Assembly (NCBI GenBank): GCA_003427395.1
Contig: BFEA01000152.1
Span: 1,209,568 to 1,255,387, forward strand
DNA: 45,820 bases
Direction of reading: 5' to 3'
DNA from: Chara braunii
Taxonomy: Eukaryota; Streptophyta; Charophyceae; Charales; Characeae
Shown here: piece by piece, positions 33,846 through 42,440 of the stretch
Numbering within the stretch: position 1 is the stretch's first letter
Layout of the letters: the number at the start of each line of letters is the position of its first letter
Notes under the pieces: model-generated
Seen by the model: the letters and a program-made list of their open reading frames with translations, nothing else
Told to the model about the DNA's origin: nothing
The model's database searches: none
Made by a program: the position numbers and the translations under genes

Positions 33846-34121
33846 ATGGCTTTCCCCTTTATAAAAGTCGTTCCACCGTTCCAGGTGAGCAACGACTTAA
33901 AGTATTCTCATTACACTGACTGCTTTCAGATAATTACACATTTGTTTCCAATGAAGTTCACACTTGGGTTCATCTTTCAGCAGTTCGTATGCGTATCAAG
34001 CGAGCTAGGTCTGCTCGGTGTTGCTCGAGACCCAACGAATATCCTGAATGAGCCACACCGTGGGGGCGTGGTGCAAGTCCTGCCCTTTCAACAACGCCCG
34101 AAAAAACAACCTAGCATTTAG
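33846..34121 (+). CDS. Uncertain small two-exon gene candidate
   Basis: An ATG in good context (CCACATGGC) opens a 13-codon exon ending CAG|GTGAGC at 33884/33885. An acceptor-like TTCATCTTTCAG ends at 33980, and a second exon runs to TAG at 34119-34121, giving about 59 residues. The 96-nt putative intron is itself open in frame, so an unspliced 91-residue reading also exists. No domain is recognised. The segment TTTATAAAAG inside the first exon could equally be a TATA box. It sits just outside the hammerhead repeat. Confidence 0.2.
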   Translation: MAFPFIKVVPPFQVSNDLKYSHYTDCFQIITHLFPMKFTLGFIFQQFVCVSSELGLLGVARDPTNILNEPHRGGVVQVLPFQQRPKKQPSI

Positions 34122-34191
34122 TATGTTTTTCCTATAAAAATAGTTATAAAATTAAAAAGTAATTTACATAGCAAACAAAGTGGTAGTGAAT

Positions 34192-34350
34192 ATATATATC
34201 GTCAAATAAAACTGCCCGGTAAACCGTAGGCAGAGAGGGAGAAGAGGACAACAAACGAGGGGCTGTGACAAACTGTTTCGTCGAAGTTTCACCGACTCAT
34301 CAGGAGGCTGAACCCTCAACAGTCTGTAGAATCCCCTCACTGATTACACT
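34192..34350 (-). repeat. Hammerhead-bearing repeat, copy A (runs into gap)
   Basis: The minus strand of this segment matches the plus strand at about 44310-44475 nearly base for base: AGTGTAATCAGTGAG, the ribozyme, then CACAGCCCCTCGTTTGTTGT, CCTACGGTTTACCGGGCAGT and GACGATATATATA. The likeness ends there on the low-coordinate side; on the other side the N gap begins at 34351, so the repeat's true extent is hidden. Confidence 0.85.
34268..34327 (-). ncRNA. Type III hammerhead ribozyme (apparently complete)
   Basis: Read on the minus strand from 34327 to 34268. Helix III 5' strand ACAGACUG (34327-34320); cleavage triplet GUU (34320-34318) with predicted cut between 34318 and 34317; helix I GAGG/CCUC closing the 6-nt loop GUUCAG (34317-34304); core box CUGAUGA (34303-34297); helix II GUCGG/UCGAC with a G.U closing pair around a 7-nt loop (34296-34280); GAAA (34279-34276); and helix III 3' strand CAGUUUGU (34275-34268), pairing over 8 bp with one G.U. 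All invariant core bases (C3 U4 G5 A6 G8 A9, G12 A13 A14, A15.1-U16.1) are present. UUCA in loop I can pair with UGAA in loop II, the kind of loop contact natural hammerheads use. Open helix III makes it type III, the type known from plant viroid-like RNAs and retrozymes. Activity is predicted, not shown; GUU is usually cut more slowly than GUC. Confidence 0.85.
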
Positions 34351-34901
34351 NNNNNNNNNNNNNNNNNNNNNNNNNNNNNNNNNNNNNNNNNNNNNNNNNN
34401 NNNNNNNNNNNNNNNNNNNNNNNNNNNNNNNNNNNNNNNNNNNNNNNNNNNNNNNNNNNNNNNNNNNNNNNNNNNNNNNNNNNNNNNNNNNNNNNNNNNN
34501 NNNNNNNNNNNNNNNNNNNNNNNNNNNNNNNNNNNNNNNNNNNNNNNNNNNNNNNNNNNNNNNNNNNNNNNNNNNNNNNNNNNNNNNNNNNNNNNNNNNN
34601 NNNNNNNNNNNNNNNNNNNNNNNNNNNNNNNNNNNNNNNNNNNNNNNNNNNNNNNNNNNNNNNNNNNNNNNNNNNNNNNNNNNNNNNNNNNNNNNNNNNN
34701 NNNNNNNNNNNNNNNNNNNNNNNNNNNNNNNNNNNNNNNNNNNNNNNNNNNNNNNNNNNNNNNNNNNNNNNNNNNNNNNNNNNNNNNNNNNNNNNNNNNN
34801 NNNNNNNNNNNNNNNNNNNNNNNNNNNNNNNNNNNNNNNNNNNNNNNNNNNNNNNNNNNNNNNNNNNNNNNNNNNNNNNNNNNNNNNNNNNNNNNNNNNN
34901 N
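34351..34901. other. Assembly gap (551 N)
   Basis: It begins inside the hammerhead repeat and ends beside adapter-bearing sequence, so the sequence on its right border is suspect. Confidence 0.99.
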
Positions 34902-35052
34902 CCAAAAAAAAGAAGAAGAAAAGTGGGGGTCCTTGGACTGCACCCAAATGAGAAGAGCCAACCAGCCCCCTGGCCCCCAGCCTGTCTCTTATACACATCT
35001 AGATGTGAAGGTCTCCCCCCCCCTACCCCCCCCAAAAAAAAGAAGAAGAAAA
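34902..35052. other. Assembly artefact: Nextera transposon-adapter sequence in the scaffold
   Basis: CTGTCTCTTATACACATCT (34982-35000) is the Nextera mosaic-end adapter, followed by AGATGTG, the start of the second half of the mate-pair junction adapter. The segment is flanked by the same 21 bp starting CCAAAAAAAAG (34902-34922 and 35032-35052), as if a chimeric read was placed beside the gap. Translations here give the tell-tale peptides CIRDR and VYKRQ. Bases 34902-35031 should not be trusted as genomic. Confidence 0.95.
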
Positions 35053-35203
35053 ATCAAGTAAAAAACTTTTGCCTCAGGGTCACATTGAAATTGTTCAATA
35101 AATTTAAAATAAAAAATAAAATTAAAAAGTTTATTTTTATTTTTATTATTATTTTGTTTTTTTGCCCGGCCGGGCAAATGACCCCGGACCACTCTAATAG
35201 CCT
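35035..35203 (-). repeat. Copy of dispersed repeat R1, truncated
   Basis: Minus strand: CTATTAGAGTGGTCCGGGGT, a CATTTGCCCGGCCGGGCAAA hairpin region, an AT-rich zone, and AATGTGACCCTGAGGCAAAA. It stops at the adapter artefact, so the rest of the repeat may be lost to mis-assembly. Confidence 0.65.
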
Positions 35204-35746
35204 AGCCCTAAACATTTTTTCCCAACCTTAATGTCAAGGAAAATACATTGATTCATTCAATTTGCTTCTTAATAGTAATTTTAAGATTTACAGGTAAATG
35301 AGGTGGTAGGGAATCATTACAACTTTGATGGTTGAAACTTAATGGGAAATATAAAGTGTTAGAAAGGTACTATAACACAACCCAAAAAAACACTCTATAT
35401 ATGTGCGTGTATTTACATGTCTGTATGAGAGTGTGTGCGGGTTTAAATTTGTGTGTGAGGGAATGTGCGTATATGGGTTTCAATGTATGCATGTGAGAAA
35501 GATATAAAACGGTTTGACAAAAATAAATAAAAATTATGGTTGAGATGGTCAAAGTGCTTCGAAAAAACTTCCTCGCTCATAATGTGTCACATCGTACGAT
35601 AAGTTACACTTGTCATACAAGTCAGTGTGGATACTGCACAAAACTATATCTTGATTTATTTCTATCATAAATTGTGCAAGGACATCCGTTCATATTGAAA
35701 CAATGTAGAGAGCATGGGTTTATTGAGAAGAGTGTGTTCATGCAAG

Positions 35747-35750
<4 letters not shown>

Positions 35751-35795
<45 letters not shown>

Positions 35796-35965
35796 ACACA
35801 CACACACACACAGCAATCGGATTGATTGAACAGTCAGTCGTAATCTCATGCACGTAAAAGGGAGGGCTCTCTCTCTCTCCCTCCCTCCCCTTTACGTGCA
35901 TGAGATTACGACTGACTAGTCAATCAATTCGATTGCTGTGTGTGTGTGTGTCACACACACACACA

Positions 35966-36044
<79 letters not shown>
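35751..36044. repeat. Large foldback: CT tract, unique arms, GA tract
   Basis: CT tract 35751-35792, unique left arm 35793-35866 (GACACACA..., GCAATCGGATTGATTG, CAGTCAGTCGTAATCTCATG, CACGTAAAAGGGAGGG), 16-nt CT loop, right arm 35883-35952 inverted, then CA and the GA tract 35970-36044. The arms differ at only a few positions. It ends in a single N (36045) and 28 T (36046-36073), a junction that looks stitched. It may be a true hairpin element or a palindromic assembly error. Confidence 0.75.
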
Positions 36045-36755
36045 NTTTTTTTTTTTTTTTTTTTTTTTTTTTTGTTTTTGCCAGAGTCGGTCCGTGATCC
36101 CGTGGTGTTGTCCGGACATTCCTTGCCGGCTGCCAGAACCTGGGTACTAGATTCTTCTTCTTCTCACAGCACGAAAAATGTTTTGCGCGCTTTTTGTTTT
36201 GTTTTTTGGGCGGCGGTGGGAGGACGGGGGCCACGCGAGGCGGACGGGGGAAGGGGGCTACCTGCAATGTGCTCGTGCAGGTGAAGCGCAATAAGTGTTT
36301 TTATTAACTTTTAACTTTTAAAATATTTTTTTGAATCGCCCGATTGACGAATACATGTAGTGTAGGTGTGGGAAGTTGACGGGAACTAATAAAACTTAGC
36401 ATTCTCCGAAAGCTTAAACGTGGTGCGATATTTACTTGGCGTGATATAGGAAGCGTTCTCGGATTACCATTGGTCCTTCCCATAACTTTGGATGACAAAT
36501 TGTTTTTTGGGGGGGGTTAACTATTGGAGGTCTAAAAGATCGATTTGTTTTTCTTTCTTGTTGGTGGTGCTGATTTTGGAAAGGAGCTCATGCTGATTTA
36601 GGAAGAAGGCAAGTTAGACCAGTATTCATTCTGCTATGTTATTGCAGCAGCAGGGATTGTCAGGGAACGTGGCAACTGACCGGTTATCGAACGGCCAGAA
36701 AGCAACGATAAGGAATGGGGTAGCAGGTCTTCTGCTTTGCTGCCCATGAAAACAG

Positions 36756-36760
<5 letters not shown>

Positions 36761-36825
<65 letters not shown>
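36761..36825. repeat. GA microsatellite
   Basis: Perfect (GA)n of about 65 bp in otherwise unremarkable DNA; 36074-36760 holds no supported gene. Confidence 0.95.
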
Positions 36826-36827
<2 letters not shown>

Positions 36828-36879
36828 GTTTCTGATGGTTCCGTTCTGTCTCAATCAAAACGAATATATAAAAGAACGA

Positions 36880-37060
36880 CACTGAGGGCCAGGTGGTGTG
36901 CAACGGCGAAAAGGTTCGCACGAAAGGACGAAGCCCAAGGCCAGCTCGTGCTAGACGAAACAAGAACGACACCCAGGGCCAGGTCGTGCGTGCTATACAA
37001 TACGAGTCCACCACACGGGGTGGCCTCTTCTACGGCCCACGGCCAGAACATGCATATTCT
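36880..37060. repeat. Diverged repeat with GGCCAGGTCGTGC
   Basis: AAGAACGACAC-AGGGCCAGGT is repeated near 36872 and 36960, and GGCCAG-TCGTGC/ACATGC variants lie at about 36886, 36940, 36978 and 37043. The same GGCCAGGTTCGTGC forms hairpin arms at 44769-44782. Non-coding. Confidence 0.45.
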
Positions 37061-37387
37061 TTCAAACCCACTCTCACACCCCTGACCACAGCCTCACAAA
37101 CTTTTCTGGCAAGAGAGCGGCCCTAAAGTCTATGGGGTCCGAAGCGTAAAGACCATACAAACCCAACCGGTACCGCTACTAAGTCATTGTTCACACCTGT
37201 AAACCCGCGATAGCGCGGGTCGTCCGAACAAAATTTTACACGAGTCTTGGGTTCGGACTCCGCACCCCGTATAGCACCCTTTAGGGCTGCGACTTACTAG
37301 ACGATGGCATGCGAAAGACGTGGGTTTGCTGGCGTATATGCAGCGAAGTGGCTCATTCCCGACTAAGTACAAGGGCCACGTGTCGGG

Positions 37388-37425
37388 AAGAGTGAGTGAG
37401 TGAGGGAGTGAGTGAGTGAGTGAGT
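37388..37425. repeat. (GAGT)n short tandem repeat
   Basis: GAGTGAGTGAGTGAGGGAGTGAGTG, a 4-bp repeat with one change. Confidence 0.85.
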
Positions 37426-37772
37426 GTTGTTTGATTTGATTCCATAGATAGACTGACCAAGAGAAACGAACGGCAAGAACCTCCTCCTCCTCATGACAAT
37501 CATGGCGGCGCAATAGCCGACCGTGATGTTTCTTTCCTCGGTCGCAGAAAGTGCAATCTTTCTTGGAAGGGAAAAAACGACGATCCCACTTGTCACACAC
37601 TTAGTGAGTGTGGTAAGCTGCCACTAGTCACACAGTTTCTGTCACATTGCCTCTCTCTCTTTCTCTTTCTCTCTCTCTCTCTCTCTCACTTTTGTCACAT
37701 TTTGTCATTTTTGTCACACTTTCGTCTCGTCACATTTGGCGGTTCTTGAACAAGATCTCGCTCTTCTCGTCC

Positions 37773-37812
<40 letters not shown>

Positions 37813-37949
37813 TTTCGTCTTCTCTGTGTAATCTTTCTCTGGGTTTGAACTCTCTTGCTCGTCTCGTCTCAGAACGAAGGAGATTCAGAGAGAGACCAGA
37901 GATATCCGTGGGAACGATCCACATCGGAAGAAGATAGACTAATATATAT

Positions 37950-38175
37950 ACTGTTTGTGACGATATATATATATTTATATACGTACATGTATATCGGAAG
38001 CGGGAGAGTTTTAGATCAAAATCGCCAGAGTCAGATAGAAAGAGAGCTGAGATAGAGACAGACAAGAAGAGAGGTGGAGTGTCGGACGTGTAGAGAAGCC
38101 ATTTGCCGGCTGAGCCATTTGCCGGCTGAGGTATACGCGGTAATCTGAAGATCAGGAGGATCGACGACTAGGGAG

Positions 38176-38221
<46 letters not shown>

Positions 38222-38312
38222 CTCTCTCTCTGTTTCTCTCGTTTTCTTGATTTCGACCTGGCTGAGAAACGCGATCGTGTTAAAAAGAGCGGGAAGTAAA
38301 TTCCCTGTGGAA
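37950..38312 (+). promoter_or_regulatory. Likely 5' flank and leader of the acidic-protein gene
   Basis: TA-rich sequence (37953-37982), including CTGTTTGTGACGATATATAT (37951-37970), lies about 330 bp before the likely ATG. A 16-bp direct duplication GCCATTTGCCGGCTGA occurs at about 38098-38130. A CT tract (38175-38231) follows, typical of plant-type 5' leaders. Transcript start not known. Confidence 0.35.
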
Positions 38313-41033
38313 ATGCGGAGAATGGCTAATCTGATGAGACGACGCAGCGGCGGCGAGACGTCTGGCGGGAGCATATTGCAGCACGGCGCTCTCCCTCCTT
38401 GTTTTGCAAAGTCAATGCAGTTTGAAGAGGACGAGGGCTCACAACATCCGTCGGATCTAGACGCATCGGAGTGGTGTCTGTCTTCCGATAGTTCCTCTGC
38501 GGGGGTAGACGAAGCCAAAGAGAACATGGCTTTGTCGTTTGCCACCAAAACGCACTCCATCGCGATCGTCTTGACCAGCGATGGCGGCAGACCAGGCGGC
38601 GGTCCGTTGGTCCATCGTCAAGTGCTTCAGCCGCGCAAATTGGGAGAGGGAGGGAGTGGAGGCCAAGAAACGCTGATTGTTGGTCAACGTTGTGGCGACG
38701 TCGAAATGACGGACGATGAGGACGACGACGACGACGAAGAAGAAGACTTTGACGAAGACGACGAAGACGATGAGGAAGGGGGGGAGGAGGAGGAGGAGGA
38801 GTCTGAAGAAGAAGAAGAGGAGGACGAAAACGATGGTAAAGAGAACATCGAAGTTGCCGAAGAGCTAGCGCTCGGTCGCGACGTCGGGAGCTCCAGCGGA
38901 GGAGAGAAGAAGAGGAAGTGGGCGACGTTTCTACAAATCGACGAAAAAAAGATGGGAACGGAGGAGGAGGACGGCTGGTTCTCTGGGAGGAGGGTGGTGA
39001 GACCGGCACTTGAACTGAAGAGCAGTTGTGATTGGATTCTGCGTGGTGGTGCTTTTCAGAAAGGCGATGATTCAGACAACAAGCCTAGGGAGGGTGAGGA
39101 GGAGGAGCAGAAGAAGGAGAGGGAGGAGGAGGGAGAAGTGTTAAGGCTTGGGACAAGTGTCGGGGTGGGGACAACGCCTACTAGTAGTGGAGGAGGAACC
39201 AAGAGGAAATTCCAGACGATGGCCAAGGAGGAGGGGGGGGTAGGCGGCGGGAAAGAATGCGGGCGGAGAGGTTTTCCTCCTGGAATTGGGGTTGCGTTAG
39301 GAGTTGGAGTTGGGGGGCAAGTGGGAGGCGTAGAGGATGCTGCACAAACCTCATGGGGAGATGGTGGTGCCGTAGAGGATGACGAGTCTCTTGGGAAGGA
39401 GAAAGTACCCAAGAAGCTCCAGCTTGCGACAGCTTCGGCCTCGGTATTGCCGATGGAATACCTGTCGAGAGAGGCTGAGTCTGCCTACATTGACACACTG
39501 GGCAAGGAGGTTGTACGAGGAGGAGGAGGAGGAGGAGGAGGGGATGTATCTTCCTCTCCCACGGATGCAGGATCAAACTCCTCGAAAGTGGTGTTAGGAG
39601 TACTGAGTTGCCGAAGAGGAGATTGGACGTCCCTGGAAAGCTGCTCAAACGAAGGGGGGGTAGAGGATAGGGAGACTCACACAAAAGGGGAGAGCGAGGG
39701 TGGTGGTGGTGGCTTGGGGGTGATCGAGTCGAAGCGAAGTGTCTTAGCACTGCTCCCGTTGCTTCCACCCCCTCCTCCTCGGTCTTCCTCTCCTCCTCGT
39801 TCTTCTTGTCCTCCTCTCCTTAACTTCCCCATCTCCCGCAGCATAGGTGGTGTCGATGATGGCGCTCCTTGTTCGACTGGCATCATCACCCCGAGTACCG
39901 ACGGCATTGTCCCTGTGCAAGCAGGAGCAGGAGGAGGACGAGGAGTAGGAGGAGGAGGAGGAGGAGGAGAAGCCGCAGGAGGTGATGCGGCAGAAACGGC
40001 GGCAGAGTCGTCGGATTTCTCGGTTGTTTGCAGTGAGGAAGATCTGGAGTGCTTGGTCCCGACCCCGATCCATGGCAGAGGCGTCGAGGCCCTGTCGATC
40101 CCGCCGACATCTCATGTTCTTCCTCACTCTGCTGCTGCTGGCTATGGCGGTCGGGATCTGTTGTCCGTCGCCGTCGGCATTCTTAACGCCGCCGCTGCTG
40201 CTGGCATTCACGCTTCTACGGGTGATCTCTGCGTCGCCGATGGCTATGGCGTTGGCGATGGAGATGGTCAGGAGGCCGAAGAAGTCGGTGGTCATCTACG
40301 GCTATACGAGGGATCGAGCGTGCGTCTTCTTAGCTCTACCATCTCCCCATCTTCTTCGGTACCTGCGGAAGAACGGAGCGCGCGAATCAATTCTACGGCG
40401 GCGGACAGCAGCGCCACTTCCAGTTGTGTTGTAGAAGACGATCGATATCACTCGGGCAACAACAACGCTGAGCCTGCCCGAAGTGATGGCTATGGAGTAG
40501 CTGGCGATGGCCATCATTATCAAGTTGGGTCTTCACCGTGTGAAGGAGGAGGACGTCGATCTTCGCAGCTGTGTCTTGACTCGGATGGTGCTGCTAGTAA
40601 TTCCCGCCGCCGATGTTCTTCTTGGACTTGTACGTCTTTTCAATCAATGCAGGCGACGACGGAAGGGCAAAACTCAAAATACCTGGTACGAGCAACATTT
40701 TTTTTTTTTTTTTTTTTCTTTCTTTCTTTCTTTCCTGCTGCTGAATGTCTCCTGCCGTTGGTGCTCTTTGCCTTGTTATTGGGTATCGAAAAACGAAAAA
40801 GACATGCCGCCGTCGATGTTCTTCTTGAACTTGTACGTCTTTTCAATCAGTGCAGGCGACGACGGAAGGGCAAAACTCAAAATACCTGGTGCGAGCAACA
40901 TATATATTTTTTTTCCCTCTTTCCTTTTTTTTTTTTTTTCTTTTTCTTTTTCTTTTTTCTTTCCTGGCCGAATGACCCCTGCCGTTGGTGCTCTTTGCCT
41001 TGTTATTGGGTATTGAAAAACGAAAAGACATGA
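38313..41033 (+). CDS. Acidic, Gly-rich, probably nuclear protein of unknown function
   Basis: The only long frame with protein character. The frame is open from 38247, but the first ATG is at 38313 (MRRMANLMRRR...), giving up to 906 residues. From there: a Ser-rich N-terminus; an Asp/Glu block at about residues 132-178; basic NLS-like EKKRK (about 197-201) and TKRK (about 295-298); a Glu-rich linker; Gly runs; a Pro-rich part, LLPPPPPRSSSPPRS (about 482-497); a second Gly-rich run (about 537-558); and a Ser/Gly/Asp-rich tail. No catalytic motif, signal peptide or convincing membrane segment in the reliable part. The acidic block plus NLS-like motifs suggest a nuclear role; this is inference. 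Beyond about 40600 the frame enters an out-of-frame duplication and translated poly(T), so the true 3' end or an intron (donor-like CTG|GTACGA at 40685/40686) is likely there. A long minus-strand frame opposite it comes from GGA/GAG repetition. It could be a species-specific gene or a prediction from low-complexity DNA. Confidence 0.5.
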   Translation: MRRMANLMRRRSGGETSGGSILQHGALPPCFAKSMQFEEDEGSQHPSDLDASEWCLSSDSSSAGVDEAKENMALSFATKTHSIAIVLTSDGGRPGGGPLVHRQVLQPRKLGEGGSGGQETLIVGQRCGDVEMTDDEDDDDDEEEDFDEDDEDDEEGGEEEEEESEEEEEEDENDGKENIEVAEELALGRDVGSSSGGEKKRKWATFLQIDEKKMGTEEEDGWFSGRRVVRPALELKSSCDWILRGGAFQKGDDSDNKPREGEEEEQKKEREEEGEVLRLGTSVGVGTTPTSSGGGTKRKFQTMAKEEGGVGGGKECGRRGFPPGIGVALGVGVGGQVGGVEDAAQTSWGDGGAVEDDESLGKEKVPKKLQLATASASVLPMEYLSREAESAYIDTLGKEVVRGGGGGGGGDVSSSPTDAGSNSSKVVLGVLSCRRGDWTSLESCSNEGGVEDRETHTKGESEGGGGGLGVIESKRSVLALLPLLPPPPPRSSSPPRSSCPPLLNFPISRSIGGVDDGAPCSTGIITPSTDGIVPVQAGAGGGRGVGGGGGGGEAAGGDAAETAAESSDFSVVCSEEDLECLVPTPIHGRGVEALSIPPTSHVLPHSAAAGYGGRDLLSVAVGILNAAAAAGIHASTGDLCVADGYGVGDGDGQEAEEVGGHLRLYEGSSVRLLSSTISPSSSVPAEERSARINSTAADSSATSSCVVEDDRYHSGNNNAEPARSDGYGVAGDGHHYQVGSSPCEGGGRRSSQLCLDSDGAASNSRRRCSSWTCTSFQSMQATTEGQNSKYLVRATFFFFFFFFLSFFPAAECLLPLVLFALLLGIEKRKRHAAVDVLLELVRLFNQCRRRRKGKTQNTWCEQHIYFFSLFPFFFFFFFFFFFLSWPNDPCRWCSLPCYWVLKNEKT
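40604..41030 (+). repeat. Tandem duplication of about 203 bp in the 3' part of the gene
   Basis: Two copies (40604-40805 and 40806-41030) share CGATGTTCTTCTTG, ACTTGTACGTCTTTTCAATC, GCAGGCGACGACGGAAGGGC, a T-rich zone, and GCCGTTGGTGCTCTTTGCCT. The 203-bp step is not a multiple of three, so the copies fall in different frames. This suggests untranslated or intronic sequence rather than coding. Confidence 0.85.
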
Positions 41034-41152
41034 TCTGATCGTTCTCGGAAACTTCTCTCACCATTGCTTTTGGTCGGTTTCCAACGGGGAGAGTATGCGA
41101 CTGCCAAGTTTTTATTTTTATTTTTATTTTTATTTATTTTTCTTTTTTTTCC

Positions 41153-41158
41153 AATAAA
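41153..41158 (+). terminator. Candidate polyadenylation signal AATAAA
   Basis: AATAAA follows a T-rich zone about 120 bp after the open frame ends, a reasonable place for the 3' end of the acidic-protein gene. In T/A-rich DNA this hexamer is common, so support is weak. Confidence 0.35.
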
Positions 41159-41383
41159 GCGACCGAAAACTTCTCGTACAAGGAGCGAGGAACATTCAGT
41201 AATAGTAAATTCCCCTCTTTTTTTTTGGGAATGTGACCCTTTCGCTTGGTATATTCTTCCTTCTTGGGAATTGAAAAACGTGCCTTGTCGTCTTCTATCG
41301 AAACTTGTAATTATGATCGGAGACGTCATCGAATTTTCCAATCATGATCGAATTTTATAATCAGTTTTTTTTTCTAGCCTATT

Positions 41384-41440
41384 AATCTCTCTCTCTCTCT
41401 CTCTCTCTTCTCTGTTTCTCTTTCTTTCTCTCTCTCTTTG
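41384..41440. repeat. CT-rich microsatellite
   Basis: Mostly CT/CTTT repeats. Confidence 0.8.
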
Positions 41441-41596
41441 TGACTGTCTTTTATAATTTCTCCTTTGTTTTTTCTCTTCTGATGGAATATTTCCTGATTG
41501 TTATGTTTATATTGTTAGTTATTTGTACTTTTTTTAACTTTAATTTGAGTACGAAAAGGAGATCTAATCGAGTTTTTTTTTTTTTCTGGGCCTAGA

Positions 41597-41700
41597 TTTT
41601 TTTTTTTTTTTTTTTTGAGAGAGAACAACCCGATTGGGTGCTAGGTGTGCTGATAAGAGCAGACACCGTCGGGGAGGCTCCATCTATTGGTGGGGATTCA
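41597..41700 (-). repeat. T(20) run plus module shared with 27206 (SINE-like tail)
   Basis: Twenty T, then GAGAGAGAACAACCCGATTG and GGCTCCATCTATTGGTGGGGA. The last block matches GGCTCTATCTATTAGTGGGGA beside the T run at 27206. On the minus strand both would be a conserved module followed by poly(A), as in a retroposon 3' end. Confidence 0.45.
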
Positions 41701-41820
41701 TTGCGTAAGCTTCTTGCCGTTTATTTAAATGCATTCGTACGGGGATAACGTCGTCATAAAAAGACCCCCCCCAAAAAAAGCAACGACCAAAAGCACCTGC
41801 TTCCGCACACGAGCAACTTC

Positions 41821-41970
41821 GAATGAACGATAAAAGCCTACAGATCTGTTTTTTTTTTTAATTTTTTTTTTTTTAAGAACATACCTGTCTTTGTTGCTTG
41901 CGAATGAACGATAAAAGGCAACCGATCTCTAAAAAAAAAATAAAAAAAAATGAGCATACATGTGTGTGTT
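41821..41970. repeat. Tandem duplication with T-run replaced by A-run
   Basis: Copy 1 (41821-41894) and copy 2 (41902-41970) share GAATGAACGATAAAAG-C, AC-GATCT and AGCATAC/AACATAC..TGT. Between the shared ends copy 1 has T11-AA-T14 and copy 2 has A10-T-A9. Confidence 0.75.
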
Positions 41971-41990
41971 CCTTGAACGCATGACAAGCA

Positions 41991-42060
41991 AAAAGTGAGT
42001 GAAATACTCAACAATATGCCTGTATTTCACTCACTTTTTTTTTTTTTTTTTTTTTGTCCC
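41991..42060 (+). other. Perfect 16-bp hairpin followed by a T run
   Basis: AAAAGTGAGTGAAATA (41991-42006) pairs exactly with TATTTCACTCACTTTT (42023-42038) around a 16-nt loop, and T residues continue to about 42055. It looks like an intrinsic terminator, but in this eukaryotic setting it is better seen as a palindromic repeat; pol III would also stop at the T run. Confidence 0.75.
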
Positions 42061-42440
42061 GCTCCAGGAGGTGTATGGGAAAACCCTTAGCCGTCTCACC
42101 AACGTTTCACGGATTTTCGACTTTGTTTAAAATATGATTTCAACTGTTTTGTTTTCTGTTGTTCTATTTCGTAATTTCCATTTTTTCCGTTTCCCATGGT
42201 TCTTCTGCGTCCGTCCTTTCAATCCACCGTGTTTTTTTTTGGATCCAACGTCCGTGTTTGCTCTTTATTTTTGGGTCCGCAGTCCTTAAAAAAAAAAAAA
42301 AACTTTTTTGAATCCACCGCTCTTTTGATTGTAATACTAGGTGTCACGATCTGTCTTGACAGACCCGTTTGTTTCCCGCGCGCAAACTTGTCCCCCCTCC
42401 TTCGGCCGCTCCCTTTCCCCCTTACCTCTTCCGCTTAACA

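Noticed and set aside
34923-35035. Peptides containing CIRDR and VYKRQ
   Set aside because: They are translations of the Nextera adapter.
38247-38312. Starting the acidic protein at 38247
   Set aside because: The codon there is TTG; the first in-frame ATG is 38313.
38326-40295. Long minus-strand frames opposite the acidic-protein gene
   Set aside because: They give Pro/Ser/Leu/Arg low complexity, the mirror of GAG/GGA repetition; the plus strand has the better start, leader and composition.
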